5,812 nt of DNA from JAFNGF01 sp964567045. Lineage in GTDB: Bacteria > Planctomycetota > Phycisphaerae > Sedimentisphaerales > Anaerobacaceae. Of the stretch, positions 1 through 5,732 are shown in pieces. The position numbers and the translations under genes were made by a program. The number at the start of each line of letters is the position of its first letter. The first letter of the stretch is position 1. The stretch is taken from the NCBI GenBank assembly GCA_964567045.1, contig CAZMLE010000153.1, positions 1-5,812 of the forward strand. Direction: 5' to 3'. The notes under the pieces were generated by a model. The model was not told the origin of the DNA. It saw only the letters and a program-made list of their open reading frames with translations, and did not search any database.

Positions 1-209
1 TTAAAAAGTCGGTTTACAGGCTCGAACTCCAGCCAATCCACGCGAGGAATAGATAGGTTCTGACAGGAAATATTAACCGTACGCGGCAATCCAACGAGCA
101 TCGCCGAAACATGGTTGTGAGACGCCATTCGCGGGATTATATTATCCAGATAACTCCGGTAGCCACCACTCATACCGCCAGAGGTGATATTCAGTATAGC
201 TACACGCAC
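1..209 (-). CDS. Glycosyltransferase family 4 (GT4), N-terminal part, runs off the window
   Basis: This frame gives 69 codons from a GTG at 209-207 and stays open to the window edge. The protein begins VRVAILNITSGGMSGGYRSY, followed by a helix with IIPRMA. This is the usual opening of GT-B fold GT4 enzymes: a first beta strand, then a glycine-rich loop (GGMSGGY, residues 11-17) that faces the acceptor. GT4 enzymes move a sugar from a nucleotide-sugar onto a lipid-linked or growing glycan at the cytoplasmic face of the inner membrane. The GTG start is well constrained because an in-frame TAG lies three codons upstream; no strong Shine-Dalgarno is visible. The gene follows the amidotransferase gene by 172 bp and probably belongs to the same polysaccharide operon. 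The donor-binding C-terminal domain lies outside the window, so sugar specificity cannot be judged. I recognise the family with good confidence. Confidence 0.8.
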   Translation of the reverse strand, partial: MRVAILNITSGGMSGGYRSYLDNIIPRMASHNHVSAMLVGLPRTVNISCQNLSIPRVDWLEFEPVNRLF

Positions 210-346
210 GACTGACTAACTCGCATCATCTGACCAACAATACCTTTCAGTACAATATCCACGTAAATCTTTCTCAGACACACAATATGATCACATGTCT
301 GTCTGTAACAAGGGGTAGCAAGGAGAATTCTCAGCCTCTTGCTCAT
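200..346 (-). CDS. Small unrecognised ORF (48 aa) or gene remnant between asnB and GT4
   Basis: An ATG at 346-344 opens a 48-residue frame starting MSKRLRILLATPCYRQTCDH and ending at TAG 202-200, overlapping the GT4 start by 10 bp. The RILLATPCY stretch resembles the first beta strand of a glycosyltransferase, but the following residues (three more Cys, no glycine-rich loop) do not continue any pattern I recognise. There is no convincing Shine-Dalgarno before the ATG. It is either a short chance ORF, a degraded start of a lost glycosyltransferase gene, or a small peptide coupled to GT4 translation. I favour chance or remnant. The other two frames of this interval carry several stops. Confidence 0.2.
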   Translation of the reverse strand: MSKRLRILLATPCYRQTCDHIVCLRKIYVDIVLKGIVGQMMRVSQSCV

Positions 347-381
347 CCGCTGATTGTGATGGTCTCTGGAGCACGAGCAAA

Positions 382-2250
382 TCATACGCACAATCTCTGG
401 CTTTTCAAATATCGCCCGAGGACAAAAAGAGCCCAAAGTCGGAACCAGCCTGTCTCTTTTGGCTTCGAACAGAAGCTGTCCCACCACTTCTGTACGACAT
501 CCTTTTGCATAAACTGACAAGAACTGAACAATGGCGTAATCCCGTCTAAGATTTCTTCTCTCAACTCACTGAGCATCCAGTCAGCAAAAGGCAAAGTGAA
601 ACCCTGTTTGGGCCTGTATACTATACGCTGCGGAAGCCAATCGCCCATTGCCTTCACGAAATACCATTTGGGGCAATTGTGAGGTACTCTCACACCAGAA
701 TCAAGAGTTAGAGCATGGGTCGAGAATTCAGTATCAAGAAAGGGTATGCGAATTTCAATGCTGTTTGCCATTCCCATCGAATCACAGTCGCGCAGGAGCA
801 TCTGGACCATATAAGTACGCATTTCCAAGATGCCGATTGCATCATGAATTTTTCTATCTTTTATTTGGCTGGCAAGGTCTGTACTGAATTCATCAGCCAA
901 ACCACTTTGCCAACTGCTGTTGGCAAGCTCAGGTGACATTTTTCTGATTTGGCGATGGGAAAACACTCGCCGCCGCATAAGATATTGTGACAACACGTCT
1001 GACGGACAGTCAAGCATCTCTGCAATTTTGCTTGGCTTTGTCGAATATGGCCAGCAGTTTTCCAGAAGAAAAGCTGCCGGTTTTTTTATGGGCCCAAAAA
1101 TATGACGTAAAAAAACTGCTTTTGGTATATCTGAGAAAGTAGGATAGCCGGCAAACAATTCATCACCGCCTAAGCCTGAAAGAGCAACGGTGAGCCCTAT
1201 CTGTTTGGCTGCGTATGAAACTATATATGTATTAATCGCGTCACCTGTTGGCTGGTCCATTGAATCAAGTGCTCTGGGTAGCATTTCTAACAAGTCACTA
1301 CCTGTTACGGAGACCTCATGATGTTCGGTATTCGCTTTTTTGGCTATCTGATAGGCATATTTTGCTTCTGAACGGTCTGGCTGGTCTGGAAAGACGACAC
1401 TTAGTGTCTTTATTTTCGTTTTGGATGATTGAGCTGCCGCGAGTGTTACGGCTGAAGAGTCGATTCCGCCAGAAAGGAACAAACCTATGGGCACATCACT
1501 GATAAGGTGTCTTCCGACGGCGGAAGCAAAACTTTCTTTCAGCTCCTCCGGCGAGGTGCTGTTCTTATAGGTGGGGTAGGTCCAGTAGGAGTAGACGGTA
1601 TGGTGGTCTTCGGGGCTAAAAGTTATATAAGTGCCCGGTTTGACAGTTGATACGCCGGCGACAATAGTAGAAGGTTCCTGAACAGCGCCATAGGCCAAAT
1701 AGCTGAGTATGGCATTGTGATCGGCCCGATGCTCGACCAAGCCGGAAGCTAAAAGGGCGCGTACTTCCGACGCAAAAACCATAAGTTCGCCGACGTGGGT
1801 AAAATAGAGAGGCTTTTGACCATATCTATCGCGAGCCAAAAGAAGCGTCTGTTCACGTTCATCCCAGAGCGCAAGTGCGAACATTGCATTGATACGGGCT
1901 AATATAGATGGGCCATTTCGTACAAGATAGTGAAATACAACTTCCGTGTCACCGGTGGAAACAATATTGTCCCCGATAGCCCCAAGCTCAGCGCGCAGCT
2001 CTTTATAGTTGTAGCACTCACCGTTATATACAAAAGCCCATTGCTTATTGACTGATACCATCGGCTGAGACGCCGCGTCTGTTAGGTCAAGTATAGCCAG
2101 CCTTCGATGACCAAGAACACAGTTGCCTGAGGGCGAGACATACAGGCCTTGCCCATCCGGACCGCGGTGCACCATTGAGTCCATCATCTTTCGCACGGCT
2201 TCTTTTTGCTTTGATGCACCTCTTCCGAGCACTCCTGCTATACCGCACAT
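382..2250 (-). CDS. asnB: Asparagine synthetase (glutamine-hydrolysing)-like amidotransferase
   Basis: This 622-residue protein has the normal AsnB length and architecture. The N-terminal class II glutaminase domain (about 1-200) has the nucleophile Cys2 in MCGIAG, RRLAILDL (49-56), the YNGE oxyanion segment (75-78) and GDTEV (100-104). The ATP-pyrophosphatase synthetase domain follows, with the PP-loop SGGIDSS (260-266), SGLGGDELFAGY (358-369), RDCDSMGMA (487-495) and EIRIPFLD (499-506). All expected catalytic residues are present. The reaction uses glutamine, ATP and aspartate to make asparagine. Homologues in O-antigen clusters (for example the WbpS type) are thought to amidate uronic acids, and this setting among glycosyltransferases makes that an attractive inference. 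The ATG must be used, because Cys2 has to become the N-terminus after Met removal. The gene starts 21 bp after GT9, with a seven-G tract in place of a normal Shine-Dalgarno. The call to the family is secure; the acceptor is not. Confidence 0.96.
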   Translation of the reverse strand: MCGIAGVLGRGASKQKEAVRKMMDSMVHRGPDGQGLYVSPSGNCVLGHRRLAILDLTDAASQPMVSVNKQWAFVYNGECYNYKELRAELGAIGDNIVSTGDTEVVFHYLVRNGPSILARINAMFALALWDEREQTLLLARDRYGQKPLYFTHVGELMVFASEVRALLASGLVEHRADHNAILSYLAYGAVQEPSTIVAGVSTVKPGTYITFSPEDHHTVYSYWTYPTYKNSTSPEELKESFASAVGRHLISDVPIGLFLSGGIDSSAVTLAAAQSSKTKIKTLSVVFPDQPDRSEAKYAYQIAKKANTEHHEVSVTGSDLLEMLPRALDSMDQPTGDAINTYIVSYAAKQIGLTVALSGLGGDELFAGYPTFSDIPKAVFLRHIFGPIKKPAAFLLENCWPYSTKPSKIAEMLDCPSDVLSQYLMRRRVFSHRQIRKMSPELANSSWQSGLADEFSTDLASQIKDRKIHDAIGILEMRTYMVQMLLRDCDSMGMANSIEIRIPFLDTEFSTHALTLDSGVRVPHNCPKWYFVKAMGDWLPQRIVYRPKQGFTLPFADWMLSELREEILDGITPLFSSCQFMQKDVVQKWWDSFCSKPKETGWFRLWALFVLGRYLKSQRLCV

Positions 2251-2271
2251 TTACTTGCCCCCCCAAAATTG
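2251..2271 (-). promoter_or_regulatory. Seven-G tract at the asnB ribosome binding site
   Basis: The 21 bp between the GT9 stop and the asnB ATG contain an unbroken run of seven G on the minus strand (2258-2264), with seven bases between the run and the ATG. No AGGAGG-like sequence is present, so the G run sits exactly where the Shine-Dalgarno should be and is the likely ribosome contact. Because it is a homopolymer, its length could vary by slippage and change the spacing to the start codon; that is inference. Confidence 0.4.
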
Positions 2272-3360
2272 TCACTTTTTTGATAACTCCTTACATAAGA
2301 CTTTTGAACATGCCTGGAACACCTCATCCACGCCGATCGACCTGATGCACTCCGCCTTTCTTTTAGAACAAACCTCCAACATACAGCCCTGGCATGGCGC
2401 ATTACTGCGCAAGACTACATGTCCTTTGCCATAAGGGTGCCATTTCCCGGGATAGTCCCTGGCTGAAAAAATAGCTACGCATTTGAGCCCCGCTGAGACG
2501 GCCATGTGCATCGTGCCTGTATCATTGCCAAGAAAGAAAACACACTTTGACATAGCTGCTATAGCCTGTCTAATTATCAAGCTGCTGGCAGCTATATAAC
2601 CCCGATGCCACTGTGAAGTTAGATATTTTGCCAATTCGACATCCTCCGGACCACCAAAGACAACGGGCCAGATATCAAAATCGCTGATTAGTCGATTTAC
2701 CACGGCGGCATATCTTTCTTTAGGCCAGATTTTTGCGGGCATTTTTGAGCCGGGGCCGACCGCTATCCATGGCCTGCCGTCATCAGACGGAAGAGTCGCC
2801 CGCCAACGTTCTACCGCTATTGCATCTTTTTCTCCGATATTAACATCGACTCTGCCCTTTCCCGGCTGCGGGACTTCTATGCTTGATCTGCGAAGTCTTT
2901 GCAGCAGCAGGTCACCCTCCTGAGGAACAGTAGGAAGTGGTTGGCCGGGCACTTTTGCGGGAAAATCTGGAAATTCATCAAATCCGAAAAACTCCCTTAT
3001 ACCGGCAAGACTGAAAAAGAACCTATCCCTGCGAATTTGAAATTTACTCCTCTCAGAGGGTGGCAGGTAAACCATCGCATCGTACTTTCTTGACCTAAGC
3101 TCATAAAGCAGGCCGAGCACTTTCCAGGATTGGCTTAAAAAGCCTTTTTTAGGCTTGATAAAGTGATAACTGAGAAAATCATCTACAATTCCTGAGCCGC
3201 CAAGTACCTCAGAGGCTCGGACGTATCCTGAGTCCGGATGCTCATCAGACAGTAGCGTTATCCTGGCGCCATTGAAATGCTTCTGAGCGGCCCACATTGC
3301 AGGCACCGAAACCAAAATATCACCCAATTGGCCTATCCGAAAAACCACGACTTTCTTCAT
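2272..3360 (-). CDS. Glycosyltransferase family 9 (heptosyltransferase-like)
   Basis: The 362-residue product matches the ADP-heptose:LPS heptosyltransferase family (GT9) in length and layout. The N-terminal Rossmann-like domain opens with KVVVFRIGQLGDILVSVPA, the family signature in which the RxGxxGD loop binds the acceptor and carries the catalytic Asp (D14). The C-terminal domain has GPGSKMPAKIWPKERY (202-217) and GNDTGTMHMA (278-287), both nucleotide-sugar binding motifs, then FSARDYPGKWHPYG (298-311). A cysteine cluster follows (C323, C326, C331, C338), seen in a subset of GT9 proteins. It would add a heptose or a related sugar to lipid-linked glycan at the inner membrane. The ATG at 3360 lies 11 bp after the stop of the Wzy remnant and there is no close Shine-Dalgarno; a GGAG at 3383-3380 is 19 bases away. 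This suggests translation was coupled to the now broken upstream gene. The donor sugar cannot be read from the sequence. Confidence 0.92.
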   Translation of the reverse strand: MKKVVVFRIGQLGDILVSVPAMWAAQKHFNGARITLLSDEHPDSGYVRASEVLGGSGIVDDFLSYHFIKPKKGFLSQSWKVLGLLYELRSRKYDAMVYLPPSERSKFQIRRDRFFFSLAGIREFFGFDEFPDFPAKVPGQPLPTVPQEGDLLLQRLRRSSIEVPQPGKGRVDVNIGEKDAIAVERWRATLPSDDGRPWIAVGPGSKMPAKIWPKERYAAVVNRLISDFDIWPVVFGGPEDVELAKYLTSQWHRGYIAASSLIIRQAIAAMSKCVFFLGNDTGTMHMAVSAGLKCVAIFSARDYPGKWHPYGKGHVVLRSNAPCQGCMLEVCSKRKAECIRSIGVDEVFQACSKVLCKELSKK

Positions 3361-3440
3361 AGCATCTGAGTTCAGGATTCTCCATCCTGCAAAGCGTCAA
3401 CCGCAAGTCCACATTTAACATTTTTGGAGTGAAAACGCGA
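3337..3440. repeat. Direct repeat, copy A (wzy end plus GT9 start)
   Basis: This segment aligns without gaps to 5709-5812 at an offset of 2372 bases, with 88 of 104 positions identical by my count. The core 3376-3410 is identical over 35 bases. Copy A covers the last codons of the Wzy-like frame, the short intergenic gap and the first eight codons of the functional GT9 gene. Similarity stops at GT9 codon 9. The other end of the repeat is cut by the window edge, so its true length is unknown. Confidence 0.93.
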
Positions 3441-3770
3441 TCTTAAAAACGAGCCTAAGTCAAATTTAACGGTTATATGTGCCAGGATTCTTGATGTAAT
3501 TAACAATGCTAATATCTTCAACATCCAGGAAAGATGACTGACAGCCGGATTCACCATCATTCGAGTCAGAAGCGTTGAGTAAAATATCAAAATCGCCGCT
3601 TCCGCGTATGATAAGCGTGATCTAAATACAGAATCCATGGCGCGATATATGCAGCCTAAGACAAGAAAGACCAGAGGTATTCCCAGCCAGCCAAAGTTAG
3701 TGTAAGCCTCCCCAACGGTGGTGACCGGCGCAGATGACCAGGTTAGCCATGACCGAAAAAGGCCATAGGC
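3372..3770 (-). pseudogene. C-terminal fragment of a Wzy-like O-antigen polymerase/ligase
   Basis: Reading upstream from the TGA at 3374-3372, the frame stays open past the ATG at 3638 to about 3770. It gives roughly 130 residues, including YGLFRSWLTW, then VGEAYTNFGWLGIPLVFLVL. The GEAYxNFGWxG pattern followed by a hydrophobic helix is typical of the last part of multi-spanning oligosaccharide repeat-unit polymerases. Three hydrophobic stretches are visible: around NFGWLGIPLVFLVLGCIY, around AEAAILIFYSTLL, and around WMLKILALLITSRI. Full-length Wzy-type proteins have about 400-450 residues and 10-12 membrane helices, so most of the protein is missing. Upstream of YGLFRS the frame becomes a different gene (GT2) with an amber stop. 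An internal start at 3638 would give only 88 residues with two helices, which is unlikely to polymerise glycan. The fragment probably once preceded and was coupled to the GT9 gene. Confidence 0.8.
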
Positions 3771-3884
3771 GCCATCGACAACGATGTGTTCGATATCCTT
3801 CTAGTCCTGGACCATCACCCCCTTAATAGTATCTTCAATGGTCACGGCGCTATTGAGGCAGACAGTAATTATTGATGTTTTCAT
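3768..3884 (-). pseudogene. N-terminal fragment of a GT2 glycosyltransferase with an amber codon
   Basis: From ATG 3884-3882 the frame reads MKTSIITVCLNSAVTIEDTI, and after the amber codon it resumes with KDIEHIVVDGA. This is the classic start of GT-A fold family 2 glycosyltransferases: a beta strand, the NSA..IEDTI helix and the IEHIVVDGAS strand that leads to the DG motif. Codon 28 (3803-3801) is TAG where family members normally have Tyr (QDYxDIEHIVVDG), one base from TAT or TAC. After codon 39 the homology ends and the frame passes in phase into the Wzy-like C-terminus. The ATG overlaps the end of the radical SAM remnant by 35 bp, which looks like a genuine old operon overlap. The fragment lacks the rest of the catalytic domain and is not functional. 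It is too short to call as a gene from length alone and was recognised by its motif. Confidence 0.78.
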
Positions 3885-4353
3885 TATAATTGCGATTTCC
3901 AATTTCAAGTAGCGATAAAAGCTTTTTCTTCAATACAAAACTAATCCCTTTTCGTCTTTTCCAGAAGAACTCAAAACAGTCTTTGAAGCGCCTATTCACT
4001 AGATATAGACGTAGATATGTTCGCTGTTGCCATTTTACTAACTCGGCATATGGGAAACCGTCAATTTGCAAAACTTTGCCCCCATATTTGTCGTATTCCG
4101 ACCAATTCTGCGAAAGAAGGCGGTATCCATTTTTGCCTTGCATGGCAAGATCAAGTATCCTTTTTCCAGGATATGGGACCATTAGTCCCACAGCGATGCT
4201 ATCTGTATTCAGTTTTACTCCCAAGTCAACTGTTTCCTTCAATGTTTCGCCGGTCACGCCAATACAAAGCAAAAATTGGTCTTGACAACTGGTAGGGGTT
4301 AAAGGTGTGCGAATTCGCTTATGGTTAACAATAAGGTTATGCACTTGATACAA
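3850..4353 (-). pseudogene. 3' fragment of a B12-type radical SAM gene
   Basis: The open frame has 167 codons from a TTG at 4353, but recognisable homology begins near residue 26-32 (FLLCIGVTGETLKETVDLGV). It continues through LNTDSIAVGLMVPYPGKRIL, the RLLSQNWSEYDKYGGKVL segment (78-95), FPYAELVKWQQR (100-111) and a basic tail. This is the C-terminal end of the B12-binding/radical SAM proteins often found near polysaccharide genes. The CxxxCxxC cluster that would bind the [4Fe-4S] centre and the cobalamin-binding domain are absent. A TGA lies two codons before the TTG, and nothing radical SAM-like is visible in the 156 bp upstream. The TTG start is therefore probably an artefact and the gene is a remnant. 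Its stop at 3852-3850 overlaps the GT2 start by 35 bp, so the two pieces appear to have come together from one donor operon. Confidence 0.75.
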
Positions 4354-4509
4354 AACTCAACCATAGGCTAAATCCCCTTAAAATGGATGGTCGGTAAATT
4401 CCTCGTGTTGTGCCGTAATTCGTACTTACTTTAATAATTTAATTCCCGAAAGAATTATAACAGAACTTATACCTTATACGCAGGTCTCAAATTAGGAGAG
4501 TATTATACC
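4354..4509. other. Non-coding AT-rich gap between the SPASM gene and the radical SAM remnant
   Basis: This stretch of 156 bp holds no frame that I can support and no clear hairpin with a T tract. Minus-strand TTGAGA and TATAAT hexamers occur, but 25 bases apart, which is too far for a standard promoter. It marks the break point at which the front of the B12-type radical SAM gene has been lost. Confidence 0.5.
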
Positions 4510-5613
4510 CTAACCTAACTCGCCAGTTTGTACCCTATCTGGGATTATATCATCTCGAATAAAAGTGGATTTTTCCTTTACACTCCCCATATCGCTTATG
4601 GTGTAACAGTTTTGACATAAATCTTTATAATCCCCTTTCAGCAACCTTGAATAAATATTTCTAGCAAAACTTGATTGTATGATTTCTGAAAAGGATTGTC
4701 TGGTAAAGTTTCCAACTACCCCAATATTACAAATTCTAAGATCACCATTGCTTGAGATTATAAAGTTAAACCATGGATATGCACAATTTGATTTGTCGCT
4801 GATAAAATTAGATTTTTCTGAAAATAATGCAGGGGAAATTAATGTCAAACTTTTATCTCTTTCGAATTGGCACCTTATTTTTGAAAGAATAGCATCAGAT
4901 AAATCTTGGTGATAAAACAATGACTCGTTAAACAGTCCAGAAAATTCCTTCGTCAACTTAGCGTGTCTTAATTGAAGGATATTTATACCGTATTCCTTAA
5001 CAAAATCATAGGCATTTTCCAATTCTTCAATATTTCTTCTCAGCATGGTATAATTTAACCTAATGACCGGTTCACTTGTTTTCTTATTTTGTTTTTCATT
5101 TTTCAAGATTTTCAAAACTGATAATATCTTATAAAAACTTCCGTTTCTTCTTATTGAGTTGTATGTCGGTTCAGTAAGCCCATCACAACTGATATTAATT
5201 TCATCTAATAACCTTTCAGATATAATAGTTTGTATTTTTTCTTCATCCATAAGTAAAGCATTTGTGCATATTCCAATTTGTCCATTACAATATTTTCTCG
5301 CAATTCTTGCATAATCTAAGAAATGCTTAGTCATAAATGGTTCAAATCCACAAGAAAGGTCAAGGATGCCTACCTTTTTGAAGGTTTGTTTTGCAATCAA
5401 TTCAAATAAATCTATTGGCAAGATATGAACTTCTTTGGCTTTGTAAAAAGACAAGTAACACATTATGCATTTCAAATTACAAATATTATTTGTATCGATA
5501 CCCATCCGATAAATGCGTATTCTTAGCAAGTCTAAAATCTTTATAGACGCGACCCTTAGAGGTCTAGAATTCAACTTAGTATATATGCTTCTGTATAAAT
5601 ATTTTTTGTTCAT
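4510..5613 (-). CDS. Radical SAM protein with SPASM/twitch-type C-terminus, function unknown
   Basis: The 367-residue protein has the radical SAM cluster motif CNLKCIMC (C45, C49, C52), which binds a [4Fe-4S] cluster and S-adenosylmethionine. CGFEPF (88-93) stands in the place of the GGEP motif, and ISCDGLTEPTYNSIR (141-155) matches the usual ISIDG..xETYxxIR strand. The C-terminus shows C277-x12-G290-x4-C295 and then C333-x2-C336. This pattern fits an auxiliary cluster of the SPASM/twitch type, with fewer cysteines than a full two-cluster SPASM domain. Such enzymes modify peptides, sugars or cofactors; nothing here identifies the substrate, and no small precursor peptide gene is visible nearby. 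The ATG at 5613 is the first in frame; MGID at residue 37 is a possible alternative, but it leaves few residues before the cluster. The gene is markedly AT-rich compared with GT9 and asnB, and it is flanked by remnants, suggesting transfer. It appears complete and undamaged. Confidence 0.88.
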   Translation of the reverse strand: MNKKYLYRSIYTKLNSRPLRVASIKILDLLRIRIYRMGIDTNNICNLKCIMCYLSFYKAKEVHILPIDLFELIAKQTFKKVGILDLSCGFEPFMTKHFLDYARIARKYCNGQIGICTNALLMDEEKIQTIISERLLDEINISCDGLTEPTYNSIRRNGSFYKILSVLKILKNEKQNKKTSEPVIRLNYTMLRRNIEELENAYDFVKEYGINILQLRHAKLTKEFSGLFNESLFYHQDLSDAILSKIRCQFERDKSLTLISPALFSEKSNFISDKSNCAYPWFNFIISSNGDLRICNIGVVGNFTRQSFSEIIQSSFARNIYSRLLKGDYKDLCQNCYTISDMGSVKEKSTFIRDDIIPDRVQTGELG

Positions 5614-5677
5614 ATACTTTATATGACTTGCCTAAATAATTCCTGTTGCGGAAACAATTTTATGTAAAACTTTATTT

Positions 5678-5721
5678 AAAAAAGCCTGCTGCGGTTATCA
5701 TTCGGTTACCGAAAAACCAGG
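5678..5721 (-). terminator. Probable rho-independent terminator after the upstream gene
   Basis: On the minus strand, CCTG (5721-5718) can pair with CAGG (5688-5685), with further pairing inside: GGTT with AACC, and TTCGG with CCGAA around a three-base loop. The whole is followed at once by C and then six T (5683-5678). The stem has bulges, so strength is uncertain. It lies about 22 bp after the stop of the gene entering from the right and before the radical SAM gene, which would separate their transcripts. Part of the stem is made from the GT9 remnant sequence. Confidence 0.55.
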
Positions 5722-5732
5722 ACTTTCTTTAT
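5706..5732 (-). pseudogene. Remnant of a GT9 gene start (8 codons)
   Basis: In the position matching the GT9 ATG of copy A, this copy has ATA (5732-5730). Translation in the same frame gives IKKVLVFR and then TAA (5708-5706), against MKKVVVFRIG in the intact gene at 3360. The start codon is lost and the frame stops after eight codons, after which similarity ends. It is recognisable only by comparison with the intact copy. It shows that a GT9 gene once followed the gene entering from beyond the window. Confidence 0.7.

Noticed and set aside
323..332. Ten-base palindrome GAGAATTCTC as an operator
   Set aside because: It is short, lies in the asnB-GT4 gap with no promoter hexamers beside it, and is consistent with chance.
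2087..2434. Short ORFs on both strands around the GT9-asnB junction
   Set aside because: They overlap secure coding sequence in other frames and encode low-complexity, non-family-like peptides.
3801..3803. TAG recoding (readthrough or pyrrolysine) giving a real fused protein
   Set aside because: The fused frame joins two incompatible partial domains, so a full-length product would be non-functional. No recoding element is visible.
3890..4285. Plus-strand ORF of 131 codons opposite the radical SAM remnant
   Set aside because: The minus-strand frame has clear family motifs here, while the plus-strand translation has none and no Shine-Dalgarno. The other plus-strand ORFs inside GT9, asnB and the SPASM gene fail in the same way.
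5614..5677. Promoter for the SPASM gene
   Set aside because: AT-rich hexamers such as TTTACA are present on the minus strand, but no -35/-10 pair has a spacing of 16-18 bases that I could defend.
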